From Heterohyrax brucei (lineage: Eukaryota > Chordata > Mammalia > Hyracoidea > Procaviidae), in assembly GCA_028571685.1 (NCBI GenBank), contig CM053143.1:997501-1061500 (forward strand): DNA of 64,000 bases, given 5' to 3'. The notes beneath the pieces were generated by a model. The model did no database searches and had not been told where the DNA came from. It was given only the letters and a program-made list of their open reading frames with translations. The translations under genes were made by a program, and so were the position numbers. Shown piece by piece: positions 20,800 to 32,455 of this stretch. The number at the start of each line of letters is the position of its first letter. Position 1 is the stretch's first letter.

Positions 20800-23700
20800 G
20801 TCTGTTTTTAAGTTCTTATCATAGCGGTCTCATAAAATATTTGTCCTTTTGTCACTGACTACTTTCACTCAGCATAGTGTCTTCCAATTGAAACCAGGTT
20901 ATGAGATGTTTTCTGAAATCATTGTTGTTCTTTTTCATTGCATAGTGTTCCATTGAGTATATGTACCATAGTTTGTTTATCCATTCATCTGTTGTTGGGC
21001 TTCTGGGTTGATTCCATCTTTTGGCTATTGTGGACTGTGCTGCGATAAACATTTGAGTGCATGTATCGGTTGGTGTGAATGGCCTTGATTCTGTAGGATG
21101 TATTCTGAGCAGTACAATTACTGGGTCAAATGGTACATCAAGATCCAGCTTTTTAAGGAAGTGTCAGATTGCTTCCCAAAGAGGTTGCACCATTTTGCAA
21201 TCCCACCAATAGTGTAGGAAAGTTCTAATTTCTCCACAGCCTCTCCAGCATTTGTTGTTTTGTGTCTTTTGGATCATGACCAGCCTTGTTGGGTTGAGAT
21301 GGTATCCCATGGTAGTTTTGATTTAAATTACTTTAGTAGCTAATGATCATGAGCATGTCTGCATGTGTTTTTTGGCTGCTTGGATCTCCTCTTTAGCGAA
21401 GTGTCTGTCCATCTCCTTTGCCCATCACTTAATTGGATGATTTATCATTTTCTTATTGATAATTTGTAGTACCTTATAGATTATGGAGATCAGGCATTGG
21501 TCTGACATATAGTTACCAAATATTATTTTCCCCATTCTGTAGGTGGTCTGTTAATTCTAGTAATAAAGTCTTTGGATGAGCAAAAGTGTTTGATTCTTAA
21601 TAGTTCCTGTTTATCTATTTTCTATTGTTTGTGGTTTGTCAGATTTTGAAATCTGTCTGTGTTGTGTATTAAAATTTCCATAGTTGTTTCTACTTTTTCT
21701 TGGATGAGCTTTATCATTTTAGATTTGATATTTAGGTCTTTTATCCAGTTTGAGTTGGTTTTTGTACAAGGTGTAAGAAGTGAGTCTTATTTCAGTTTCT
21801 TGCAGATGGATATCCAGTTTTGCCAGCACTGTTTGTTGAAGAGATTGTTTTTACACCAAGTTAATGTCTTAGGGCCTTTGTTGAATATCAGCAGTTTGTA
21901 GGAAGATGGTGTCATCTTTGAGGTCTCAGTTCTGTTCCACTAATTTGTCTTTCTCTTTTTGTACAGTTCCAGGCTGTTTTGACTACTGTGGCAGTATAAT
22001 AGGTTCTGAAGTCGGGTAGTGAGAGGCCTCCCAGTGTGTTATTCTTCTTCAGTAGTGCTTTACTTACTGGAGGCTCTGTCCGTTTCCAGACAAAGTTGGT
22101 GATTTGTTTCTCCATCTTATTAGAAAATGACACTGGAATTTGTATTAGGATTGTATTATATAAGTAGATTGCTTTGGGTAAAATAGACATTTTCGCAATG
22201 TTAAGTCTTCCTATCTATTAGGAGGGTAGGTTTCTCCATTTATGTAAGTCTCTCTTAGTTTCTTGTGGTAAGGTCTTGTAGTTCTCTTTGTACAGTTCTG
22301 TTATTTTTCTGGTTAGTTAAATTCCTAGGTACTCTATCTTCTTAGGGGCTATAGTAAATGGTATTGATTTGGTGATTTCTTTGTTAATAATCTCGTTGTT
22401 GGTATAAAGACATCCCACTGATTTACTTATGTTTGTCTTATATCCTGAGACTTTGCTGAACTCTTTTACAGTTTGAGTGGTTTACTTATGGATTCTTTAG
22501 GATTCTCTGTGAATATAATCATATCATCTGCAGATAGGGAGACTTTTACTTCTTCTTTGCTGATGCAGATGCCCATTATTTCTCTCTCTTATCTAATTGC
22601 TGTGTGGAAAACTTCCAGCACAGTGTTGAATAGGAGAGGTGGAAGTGGGCATCCTTGTCTAGTTTCTGTTCTGAAGGGAAACTTTTTCAGTCTCTCTCCA
22701 TTCAGGATGATGTAGGCAGTTGGCTTTGTATCAGTGGCCCTTATTGCATTGAGGAATTTGCTGTCTATTCCTATTTTACGATGAGTTTTGAGCATGAGTG
22801 GGTGTTGGACTTTATCAAATGCTTTTTCTGCATCAATAGGTAAAATCAGGTGATTCTTGTCTTTTGTGTTATATATGTGGTTAATCACATTAATTGTTTT
22901 TCTGATGTTGAACTGGCCTTGCATCCCTGGTATGAATCCCCCTTGGTCATGATGGATTATTTTTTTTATATGTTGTTGTTTTCTACTGGCAAGAATTTTG
23001 TTGAAGATTTTTGCATCTAGATTCATGAGTGATCTCAGTCTTATTTCTCCTTTTTGTTTGAATCTTTCCTTGTCTTTAGTACCAGGGTTATGCTGGCTTC
23101 ATAGAATGAATTTGAGAGTATTCCATCCCTTTCTGTGTTGTGAAATAGTCTCAGTAGTACTGGAGATAACTTTTCTCTAAAAGCTTGGTAGAATTCTGTC
23201 GTGAAGCCATCTGGGCCTGGGTTTTTCTTTTGGTTGGCAGTTTTTTAATGATATTTTCAATCTCCTCCTTTGTGATGGGTTTATTGAGTTGTTCTGCTTC
23301 ATCCTGTGATAATTTTGGTAGGTGATATGAATCAAGGAATTTGTCCATCTCCTCTAGGTTTTCAAATTTGTTAGAGTACAGTCTTTCATAGTGTTCTGTT
23401 ACATTTTTGATTTCTGTTGGATCTGTTATGACAGTTCCTTGGTTATTTCTCATTTCAGTTATTTGCATCTTTTCCTGTTTTTCTTTAGTAAGTTTAGCCA
23501 GTGGTTTGGCAGTTTTGTTGATCTTTTCGAAAAACCAGCTTTTGGTCTTTTCAGTGTTTTCAATTGTTCTTCTGTTTTCTAATTCATTTAGTTCTGCTCT
23601 AATCTTTATGATCTGTTTTCTTCTGGTGCCTGAGGGATTCCTCTGTTGTTCTCTCTCTACTTGGTCAAGCTGTAGGGTTAGTTCTTTGGTTTGGTTTCTT

Positions 23701-24623
23701 TCTTCCTTCCAGATGTGTGCATTTATGGAGATAAGCTGACCTCTGAGCACTGTTTTGGCTGTATCCCACAAGTTCCGGTAGGAGGTGTTTTCGTTCTCAT
23801 TGGAATCCATAAGTTTCTGTATTTCATCCTTGATTTCTTCTATAACCCATGGTTTTTGAGCAAGATCTTATTCCATTTCCATGAGTTCCATTTTCTATCT
23901 TTTTTTTTCTGCTATTGATTTTGTCATTTAGGCCTTTATGATCTGAAAACATGCTTTGCATTAATTCAGTGGTATGAATTTTGTTGAGAATTGCTTTCTG
24001 TCCTAATACATGGTCTATTCTGGGAAATGTTCCAGGTGCACTGCAGAAGAAGGTATAGTTGTCCACTGATGGATAGAAAGTTCTGTGTATGTCAATGAGT
24101 TCTAGTTGGTTAATTGTGGCAATAAGCTCTTCTTTGTCTTCACTGAGTGTTTTCCTAGATAATCTGTCCAATATTGAGAGTGTAGTACTGAAGTCTCCCA
24201 CTATTATTGTGGAGTGATCTATCTCCTTTTTTGAGTGTAGTCAGTGTTTCTTTGATGTATTTAGGTGCTGTAATATTCGGTGCATAAATATTTATATCAT
24301 TACATCCTGCTTGTGCCTTGAACCTTTCAGCAATAGTGTCCATCCTTGTCCACGATGGTGGATTTTACATTAAAGTCTATTTTATCTGAGATTAGAATTG
24401 CCACACCTGCTCTTCTTCATTCATTCTTAGCTTGATACATATTCTTCCATTGTTTAATTTTCAGCTTGTTCATATCTTTAGGTCTAAGGTGAGTTTCTTG
24501 TAGGCAGCATATGGGTAGGTCATGTCTTTTGATCCAAGATGTCACTCAATGTCTCTTTACTGGAGCGTTCAGTCCATTTACATTCAATGTAATTATTGAT
24601 AGGTATGGGTTCAGTGCTGCCAT
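20800..24623 (-). pseudogene. L1-A ORF2 (endonuclease-reverse transcriptase), broken
   Basis: It starts at MAALNPYLSIITLNVNGLNA (M at 24623, minus strand). Endonuclease pieces reach 'FSDHKGLND' (SDH block, near 23940). RT pieces include '[20 protein letters not shown]' and '[16 protein letters not shown]' and '[13 protein letters not shown]' (about 22640-22960). The C-terminal pieces 'TNFVWKRTEPPVSKALLKK' (22080-22110) and 'KRWNQPRSPTTDEWINKLWY' (about 20955-21020) are also visible. At least six frame breaks or stops separate them. Normal length is about 1,275 codons. Not functional. Confidence 0.88.
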
Positions 24624-25039
24624 TGTGATCTGTTTATTTTTGTGTTGATATTTTCCCTGTTCTTTGTAAGTTTCTTTTTCACTTTTTCCAGGGTTGGTTT
24701 TTGTGGATGTTGAGACTCCTCTATTACGTTTCTTGATTTGATACGTTGCATCTTGACTGTGCTTTATGGCTGCCCCTGTGATCACCCTTAAAAAACTATG
24801 TATGAACCCAGTTTTAATTACTGCCAGTCTTATTAACTTCCTTTCCTTCTGGAAGGACTGAAACGACTACAGTATGTACCTCTTTTTACTATGATGACAG
24901 CATAGTTTTCATGATATGGTCACTGGATCGTTTCTTTCACTATTACAGCTTTAATTGACTTTGGAGCCTTCCCTAACTGAGTAGGATGCTGTGTGATGTG
25001 TCCCATATTTGCTTCCAAAATATAAAGTTAGTGATTTGG

Positions 25040-25780
25040 TTCTTGTAAGCAAGGAGATGCTTTGAGTATTTCTTGCAGCTTCAGTTTGGTTTTTACAAAG
25101 TCTAGATTTCTGTTTATCTGTGAATGTCTTAATTTCATTTTCATATTTGAAAGATAGTTTTGCAGGATATATAATTCTTGGTTGGAAGTTCTTCTCCTTC
25201 AAAGATTTGAATGTGTCATGCCACTTTCTCCATGCCAGTATTGTTTCTGCTGAGAAATCTGCTGAAAGCCTACAGGGTTTCCCTCTGAATGTTAGCTTTG
25301 CTTTGAGTCTTGCTGCCTTTAAGAGTTTCTGCTTCCATTTTGTTTTGTTAAGCTTGATTATAATATGTCTTGGAGTCTTTCTTTTGAGATCTGTATGGAG
25401 TGGCATTCGATATGCATCTTGGATATCTATATTTGCTTCTGTCATAGTTTCTGGGAAGTTTTCTGTCAACAGCTCAGCAACAGTACTGTCTGGTGTTCTC
25501 AAGTGTCTCACCGTGTTCAGGAACTACAATTAATCATAGATTGCTCTTCTTAGTAGAGTCCCACATGCTTCTTAATGCTTCTTCACTTTTCCTGTTTTTT
25601 CTTTCTGATTTCTCCTCATAGATACTGGAGTCAACAGCTCTGTCTTCCAAGTCAGAAAGTCTCTTTTCCATTTGTTCCATTCTGTTTTCTTGGCTTTGAA
25701 TGGAAGCTTCTGTCTTTGATTTTGTTCTTGATCTGTTGGATTTCAGAGTACTGGTCTTCCATCAGGTTGAACACCTTGCT
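25040..25780 (-). pseudogene. L1-A ORF1 (RNA-binding chaperone), broken
   Basis: The C-terminal half is open (25511 to 24951, minus) and shows the conserved ORF1p RRM/CTD string 'PRHIIIKLNKTKWKQKLLKA', then 'LTFRGKPCRLSADFSAETI' and 'EKNFQPRIIYPAKLSFKYEN'. The N-terminal coiled-coil half lies in other frames toward 25780. ORF1p trimers coat L1 RNA in active elements. Confidence 0.85.
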
Positions 25781-26006
25781 TAATTTTTCTTTTTCGCTGC
25801 TGCATTTTATATAAAGTCTGGGAGGACTCTCTATATAATCCTTTTGTATTCACCTTCCAATAGTTTCAGAAAGGTTTCTTTGCCTGGGAATTTCTGTGGT
25901 TATTTCTTTTGGGAGCCTTCTAAAGCCATGGGTGATTTCTTGGTTACACTTTTATCCAGAGTTTGTTGCTTTGTGGGCATCATGTGAGTCACCATACCAT
26001 TTTCTT

Positions 26007-26359
26007 ACTTATAACTTATATAGATTTCACCATTGCTTATTTGAAAATGTCAAAAAATATTTAGACTATTATTGAGACTACTTACATCTCATACCTGTCC
26101 CTTACGCTCCTCTCCCTAGGCAAGAGAAACTGAACATCATTTGGAATTTTTAACTTATTTTGGTCCATCTGTGTCCTGAACTTTTGTGCATGCTTTTTTT
26201 CTTTGTAGAACTTTTTTCCTGATGCTTTTATGTAAGAATACATAAGCCCTGGTCTTCCCACAGGGCAGATTATTTCTTCCACAAAGTCTCCACTCTTCTC
26301 TCCCATCTTTACACTACTCCAAAAGAGTCAGAAGAAAGCAAGGGAATAAGAACAAAAAA
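26007..26359. other. intron, nothing recognised
   Basis: Flank of the L1-A insertion. Unassigned. Confidence 0.4.
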
Positions 26360-26513
26360 AATTAATGCCATCACTTGATTCTGACTCATAGTGAAGTATA
26401 CGACAGGGTAGAACTGCCCTACAGAGTTTCCAGGGAGTGCCCAGGGGATTTGAACTGCCAACTTTTTTTGCTTAGCAACCATATGTCTTAACCACTATGC
26501 TACCAGGGTTTCC
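26360..26513 (-). repeat. afrotherian tRNA-derived SINE, short form
   Basis: Antisense copy, 'atgccatcacttgattctga' to 'actatgctaccagggtttcc'. First of a cluster of six SINE copies within 1.8 kb. Confidence 0.9.
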
Positions 26514-26558
26514 AGCCCTACTCCAGGCAAGGTAACTGGCCTTTTTCTTGCTCTCAAG

Positions 26559-26723
26559 GAAACTCTGGTGTCATAGTGGTCTAGTGCTAAGGCTGCTAGC
26601 CAAAAAGTTGGCAGTTCAGATCTGTCAGTCACTCCTTCGAAACTCTATGGAGCAGTTCTACTCTGTTCCATTGGGTTGCTATGAGTCAGAATTGACTCAT
26701 TGGCAGTAGGTTTGGTTTTTTGG
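26559..26723 (+). repeat. afrotherian tRNA-derived SINE, short form
   Basis: Sense copy, 'ggaaactctggtgtcatagt' to 'ggcagtaggtttggtttttt', 45 bp after the antisense copy; a head-to-head inverted pair. Confidence 0.92.
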
Positions 26724-26738
26724 TTTCTTACTCTCAAG

Positions 26739-26923
26739 TTGTTGTTGTGTGTGCTATGTTGTTGATTCGAATGCAATCGAGTAGAACTGCTTCAAAGGAT
26801 TTTATGAGCTGTAATCTTTATGGGATTAGCCACCAAGTCATTTCTCCCAGAGAGTGATCGGTGAGTTCAAACTGTCAGTCTTTTGGTTATCAGCCGAGCC
26901 TTTAGCTCGGCCACCAGGGCCCC
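26739..26923 (-). repeat. afrotherian SINE, variant with extended body
   Basis: Antisense copy, 'gttgttgtgtgtgctatgtt' to 'cggccaccagggcccc', with the extra 'gagctgtaatctttatggga' body segment also seen (diverged) at 27735-27937. Confidence 0.8.
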
Positions 26924-26940
26924 TTCTTGCTCTCATTACC

Positions 26941-26995
26941 CAAAGCCAAACCCACTGCCGTCAAGCTGATTCCAACTCATAGTGACCGTGAATTC
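26941..26995 (-). repeat. SINE 3'-end fragment
   Basis: 'aaagccaaacccactgccgt' then 'ccaactcatagtgaccgtga'. Only the 3' ~55 bp of a SINE, antisense. Truncated. Confidence 0.75.
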
Positions 26996-27734
26996 CCCAA
27001 TCATAGTAGTTTCCACATTGTCATTTTCTGTTTATTAGGCTGGTGTGTAAATTTCCTGGCACCCGAGCTCATGTATAATCTCTTAAGGATTCTATCTTCA
27101 CAGCTTCAGGTCTATAACAGGGAATGAACCTCTTTTGTAAAAGATAGTTTGCTTGTACAGAATTGGAAACACACACACCAGTAGCTCAAGGTGAGTTCCT
27201 TGACTAACAATAATTTCATTTTGAATGAGACTCTATAACTTTACTTAGAGTGAATCATAGATTGAAATATAAAAGAATAAGCACACACCAGACCAGCTTC
27301 TTTGTTCTCTGGACATTGTAAAATTACTGTTTACTAATTAATCTACAAGGCACATTAATCTGTTGACACTTTCAAAAGGTACATCCTAGTTTTCTGTTTT
27401 GAAGCCCTAAAGAAACGATAAAATAACCACAAAATTACAACACTGGAAACTCAATCTGGCCATCTATACCAAAGAGAACTCTCTGTAAGTTTTTTCAGCC
27501 TCTCATTTGGATCCACCCTTAAAAATGGCTCTGTGGTGAGTACTTTCCTACATTTCTTCAAATAAATTTAATAGTTTTTTGAGTACTGTCCTAAGCACAG
27601 TATTTAATGGACAGTTAATAAGGACTAGAATGATAGAATTAATTCTCAGGTATATACACTTTTTGTTAAATTTGGGATGGACTATTTTGTCAAGATGATT
27701 CATCTCATGCTCCACAGAAATTTTATATTCAACA
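26996..27734. other. intron, nothing recognised
   Basis: Unassigned intronic sequence. Confidence 0.4.
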
Positions 27735-27937
27735 ACCAAGCCAAACCCATTGCTTTCTAGTTTATTTTGACTCAGCGACCCTGTAGGACAGAGTAGTACT
27801 CCCCGTAACGTTTGCAAGGCAGTAATCATTCCTGAAGCAGACAGCCACATCTTTGTCCTCAGGAGTGAGTAGTAGATTCAACCACTAGCTTTTTGGTTAG
27901 CAGCAAAGTGCTTAAACTGCTGTACCACCAGGGATCC
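27735..27937 (-). repeat. afrotherian SINE, variant with extended body
   Basis: Antisense copy, 'ccaagccaaacccattgctt' to 'gctgtaccaccagggatcc', with the 'gaagcagacagccacatctt' insert that marks the extended subtype. Confidence 0.88.
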
Positions 27938-27976
27938 TTTTTATTTAATTCAGTAGTACTATAGATAGTGTCTGAA

Positions 27977-28139
27977 TCCCTGTTGATGTAGTGCTTAAGA
28001 ACTTGGCTGCTAATGAAAAGTCGGCAGTTCAAATCCACCAAGTGCTCCTTAGAAACCATAAGGGACAGTTAGTTCTATCTTGTCATGTAGGGTCACTTCA
28101 AGTCAGATTTGACTCTGCGCAGTGGATTTGACTTTTTTG
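27977..28139 (+). repeat. afrotherian tRNA-derived SINE, short form
   Basis: Sense copy, 'atccctgttgatgtagtgct' to 'gcgcagtggatttgactttt', with B box 'gcagttcaaatccaccaagt'. Confidence 0.88.
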
Positions 28140-29318
28140 GTACGTACGTAGTATCTGTAGTTTGGTACCTGAAGAGTATTTCCAAGTGGATTTTATCCTT
28201 TCCTTTGACTAATCAGTTTAAATAATGGACCTACCATGACTTCCTCCTTTGAAAGACTTTGCTACCAGTCTGGAATTCAGGTCCCTGTTTACCAACCTGT
28301 CTTATGTTTTCAAACTAAATTTTAAAATTTAAATTAAGATTATTTTTAAGCCCCCTTGAGACTTTCAAAAAGAAACAAAATAGCCAAAAATCCTAAATAA
28401 AGGAAAACAGAGAAGTATTTCCAGAGGAAACTTTTGGCAAATGGTACTGCTGGTTTTCCGAGTGAACTAAATAAACAATTGAAATTGACTTTTCTTAAAT
28501 CTGATATGAAACTCTCAATTTGTGAACCATTGATTAAAGCAATCAGTGTTTTGGAATTTAGTATAACCTTTTGGTTCATTTAGTAATTGAAAAGATTTAT
28601 TTAAAAATGTAAAGAAAAATAAAAGACCTTTTTGTTTTTTCAGATTTTATGCATTTTAATTGGATATATTATCTTAAAGATAGACCTCAGTGTAATTTTT
28701 TTTTTTTTAAATGTTTGGCCAGTTTCTTACTGTTCAGAGTAAAAATGAGTGGTTCCATGCTGCTGATGCTATATATTTCTATTTGAAGCTCCTTATGTAT
28801 TGATGAAAATATCACAAAGAATATATAGTAAACTGCTGATAAGGAATTTCTAATTTGGTGGTGTTTCCTGCTTAATGCATTCTCATCTCTGTTCTCTAAT
28901 TTCCTAGTGTGTTATAGTGATTGTATTTTCCAAAAACAGCTGTGATAAAACCTCTGTCCTACCTGTCCTTCTACCATATGATCTCACCACTCCTCCCTCA
29001 AAACATGGGGTTCCTTTTCTCAGAAATTGGGGCTGACTTTAGTGAAGTTTTTCAGCCATTGAATGTGGTAGGAGTAGTTCAGAACCTTTCTTAATCAGCC
29101 GTACTTTAGTTACTTTGTATTTATCAAAACTTCAAAAACAAGATCCTAAGAAGTGTTGGGAGTTTCTGCCTGGGTTGAAACAGTTACTCTAATGGTGCGC
29201 CCTCTAGTGAGTGGTCAGCCATAGAAAACTGACCTGGTAAAATACTCAGATTGACTCATGCCCAGCTTCTGTCTAATTCCACCCAAAGCAAGAACCGTGC
29301 AGCTCAGCCAAATCAACA
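28140..29318. other. intron, nothing recognised
   Basis: About 1.2 kb of AT-rich intron without a nameable repeat or exon. Confidence 0.4.
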
Positions 29319-29361
29319 GAATTATTGCCAGCCAGCCAAGTGCCGTCGAGTCGGAATTATT
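29319..29361 (-). repeat. 27-bp SINE/RTE tail insertion with 8-bp target-site duplication
   Basis: GAATTATT at 29319-29326 is repeated at 29354-29361. Between them, 29327-29353 is only the antisense SINE/RTE 3' end (gccagccagccaagtgccgt, then cgagtcg). Confidence 0.75.
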
Positions 29362-29732
29362 AGAGATGATAATAAATTCTTGTAAGTCCATATATCTCGG
29401 GGTAGTTTGTTAAGTAATAGTAAATAATCAGACCACCACAGTGTATACATTTTCACTTTTAGGGTTTATGTTTTTTTGGTATGTGTGTGTATACTTGTAA
29501 ATATAGTTACGGATGAGTTAAAAACTTTGAGTAAGCCCTGATTTATATATAAGATATGATTACTGTGAATGAAATACAAAATTAATTTAAACCAGGCAAC
29601 TTCAGATCTAATTCTGATCTGTTTCCCACATGGTTCAGAAGCTTCCTTAATCAGGAATTACTTCAGTTACTTAGTATTATGGATTGAATTGTGTCCTTCA
29701 AAAAAATAAGTGTTGTAAATCCTAAACTGTCT

Positions 29733-29900
29733 GCTTGTGGTGGTACAATGGTTAAGATGTAGGCTGTTAACCAAAAGGTTTCACAGTTTAAAACTGTCCA
29801 CCTGCTCCTTGGAAAGTTTATGAGGCAGTTCTACCCTGTCCTGTAGTGTGTCACTGTAAATCAGGATCAACTTGTCAGCAGTGGGTTTGGTTTGGTTTTG
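29733..29900 (+). repeat. afrotherian SINE nested in the LTR
   Basis: Sense copy, 'gtggtggtacaatggttaag' to 'gcagtgggtttggtttggtt'. It interrupts the LTR near its 5' end, so it is younger than the LTR. Confidence 0.88.
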
Positions 29901-30228
29901 ACAGAGTTGGTATGAATCAGATTTAACTGGAGACCACACAAAAATAATAATGACGTGCCTGTGGTTGTAATCCCATTTTGTGATGAGTGATTTTCATTTT
30001 ATTTTGTTTTAATGAGACAGGATGTTAGGGTGTGTCTTAAATCAGTCTCTTTTGCTACATAAGAGATTAAACAAGCAAGAGAGTAGTGGTGGGAGAAAAT
30101 GCCAAACAGCATGCAAATCACTCAGGAGCAGAAGCTCCCAGAGACCAAGACCTTTATCCGGTGCCAAGAGAGAGAACGCCTTCCCTTAGAGCTGGCACCC
30201 TGAGTTCCGACCTCTAGTGTCCTAACCG

Positions 30229-30394
30229 GGAAACCCTGGTGGTGGACCGGTTAAGGGCTAACATCTGCTAGCCAAAAGTCAGCAGTTTGAGTCCTCCAGG
30301 TGTTCCTTGGAAACTGGAGAGCAGTTCTGCTCTGTCCTGAAGAGTTGCTATGAGTTGGAATTGACTTCATGGCACAGGTTTGGTTTGGTTTTGT
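30229..30394 (+). repeat. afrotherian SINE nested in the LTR
   Basis: Sense copy, 'gggaaaccctggtggtggac' to 'cacaggtttggtttggtttt'. It interrupts the LTR about 100 bp before its 3' end. Confidence 0.9.
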
Positions 30395-30490
30395 TCTTAG
30401 TCTCCTAACCTGTGAGAAAATAAAAATTTCTCTTTGTTAAAGCCACCTATTTGTGGTGTTTGTGTTATTGCAGCATTAGATAATGAGGAC

Positions 30491-31754
30491 ATCTTGATTC
30501 TCAGAGTATTCCTACCACTTGCAACCTTCAGTATAGTTCAAATAATTGACACATTTTTAAATCTCTAAGAGATCCTCATTGCGACCTTTTTCTGTAAGTC
30601 TTTGTGTTTATAGTAGGGATGTTCTTGAATGCATATCCCTAGTTCCTTTTTGGTAGAGTTCCATTGTTGTTGCATTGTTATGTTCTTTACATCTGCAACA
30701 ATTTTACAGAGAGAAAAGGAAATTTCTGTGAGCACCAGAGGCTGCCTTGTTTAGCATATAGAAAAGTGAACAGGTAATACAGAACATTCATAGAGATTAG
30801 GGAGGAATTAAATTTTTGACCTATGTAAATATTCATAGAAACCTCAGTTGAGTAATTAAACAACCTTAAAATGTTTGCTGGAGATGCTAGCTCCTTCATC
30901 TAGTCTTAGGATTATGGCACTTTCACTCGTTCTCCTGGTTCACATATTTGAGAGCTTCTCTGTTGATCACTCTGCCATGAGATTTTCTTCATGTCAGCTC
31001 CAGGCTTCAGCTGGTAAAACACAGCTAATCTTTTGGCCAGTCTTCCAAGAGCAAATTGGTATTGATGACTGATGTTATGCTTGAATGTTTGTGCAAAGTG
31101 TTATTTGGGTAATATAAAGATTTTCCTGAGCTGCTGTAAAATCCTAATACTTCCCTAAATTATTTATAGTAGTTCTTAGGGAAAAAAAAAATGCACTGCT
31201 CACTCTTAACTCTTGAATTTTGAGAGGAACTGCTTACTAAGTATCTACAATTCCAGTTTCTTTCACCTGTGATTTTTAAATTGACAAGTGGGGACTTGAT
31301 TTTTTTTTTTTTTTAAAGGAAGATAAGTATTTTAGAATTGTAAGATTGTGGTCTCTTTTAATAACTACTGAATTTTTTGCAGTCTTAGAAAATATTGACT
31401 AATTGTCACAACATAGTATGATATTAGCTGAATTTTTTTTTAATTTTTAACATTTTAGCAGTGAATATCGTATGCAGGTTATTTATTCTTTGACTGTTAT
31501 CCTTTTAAAATTAAAGTATTTCATTTTAAGAGGATGATAACGATAACTCTGGTTTTAAAGATGTCAGTTGAAATAATTATAGCAATGCTGGCACAATCTC
31601 ATTTTCCTTTCTTTCTTTTTTAAGATTATCTTTTCGTATGGAGGCCTGTTTCTCAACAACTCCAATCAGGAACTTCTTCGTTGCCATCAGTGCAATAACA
31701 TTCCCTGAATTTGAGCTACCTGTTGCCTTTCCATTTAGTATTCCGCCTGTTTAC
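30491..31754. other. intron, nothing recognised
   Basis: Unassigned intronic sequence of about 1.26 kb. Confidence 0.4.
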
Positions 31755-32455
31755 CGTTGTTATTTGTCATATGTTGTTGAGAAAGTTCTGACACACGGTA
31801 ACCCTACACGCAACAGCAGAAGCAGTGCCTGGTTCTGCGCCACCATCACAGTCCGCGTTCTGCTTGATCCCACTGTTAGCGCCGCTGTGTCAGTCCATCT
31901 AGCTGAGCGTCCTCTCTTCTTCTTTGACGTTCTGCTTTACCAAACAGGATATTCTTCTCCAAGGACTGCTCCCTCCTGCTGACATGCTGCATGTATGTGA
32001 GACAAAGTCTTGCCATCCTTGCTTCTAAGGAGCATTCTAGTTGTACTTCGTCCAAGACAGATTTGTTTGTTCGTTCCTCAGTCCATGGTATGTATATTCA
32101 GTGTTCTTTGCCAACACCATAATCTAAAGGCATCTATTCTGCAGTATTCCTTGTTCACTATGTGGCTTTCACATGCATATGAGGTGACTGAAAGTACCAG
32201 GGCTTGGATCAGGCACACCCTAGTCCTCAGAGTGACCTCTTTGCTTTTTAAACACTTTAAAAAGCAATCTTTTGCTGCACATTGACCCAGTACAATGCAC
32301 CATTTGATTTCTTGACTGCTGCTTCCATACGTCCATTGGTCATGGATCCAAGTAAAATGAAATCTTTCACAACTTCAGTCTTTTCTGTGTTGGTCATGAT
32401 GTTGCTTATTGGTTCAGTTGTGAGGATTTTTGTTTTCTTTATGTGAAGGTGGGAT
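31755..32455 (-). mobile_element. RTE-type LINE, 3' fragment
   Basis: On the minus strand, 'HIKKTKILTTEPISN' and 'VVKDFILLGSMTN' (about 32330-32450) match the post-RT region of RTE ORFs. It then continues to a 3' end at about 31760 ('cgcaacagcagaagcagtgc' and 'ctgagcgtcctctcttcttc' on + are tail-region landmarks). It covers the same segment as the copy at 11691-12600. Dead. Confidence 0.7.

Larger units (their letters stand above)
19827..26006 (-). mobile_element. L1 element A, 6.1 kb, with perfect 18-bp target-site duplication
   Basis: TCACCATACCATTTTCTT is at 19827-19844 and identical at 25989-26006. The L1 body between (19845-25988) runs 3' to 5' on +: poly-T/3' end, ~0.95-kb 3' UTR, ORF2 (about 24623 down to 20800), ORF1 (about 25780 down to 25040), then part of the 5' region. 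Relative to the L1s at 37.9-51.9 kb, the 5' UTR is missing: homology ends near the segment equivalent to about 44060 in element B. It is therefore 5'-truncated by about 0.75 kb. Both ORFs are broken. Confidence 0.93.
29675..30490 (+). mobile_element. MaLR-like solo LTR with two SINEs inserted
   Basis: It starts 'tattatggattgaattgtgt' and ends 'gccacctatttgtggtgttt' then 'gcagcattagataatga', the two ends of a MaLR-type LTR; 'agaaaataaaaatttctctt' (30415-30434) is the usual polyadenylation zone. Two sense SINEs (29733-29900, 30229-30394) split it. No internal retroviral sequence is seen, so it is a solo LTR. Confidence 0.65.

Noticed and set aside
22589..25533. Several + strand frames over 60 codons opposite L1-A, and equivalents over L1-B and L1-C
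   Set aside because: They are the reverse-strand shadows of L1 ORF1/ORF2 and are rich in F, S, L and C, as expected for antisense of A-rich L1 coding sequence.
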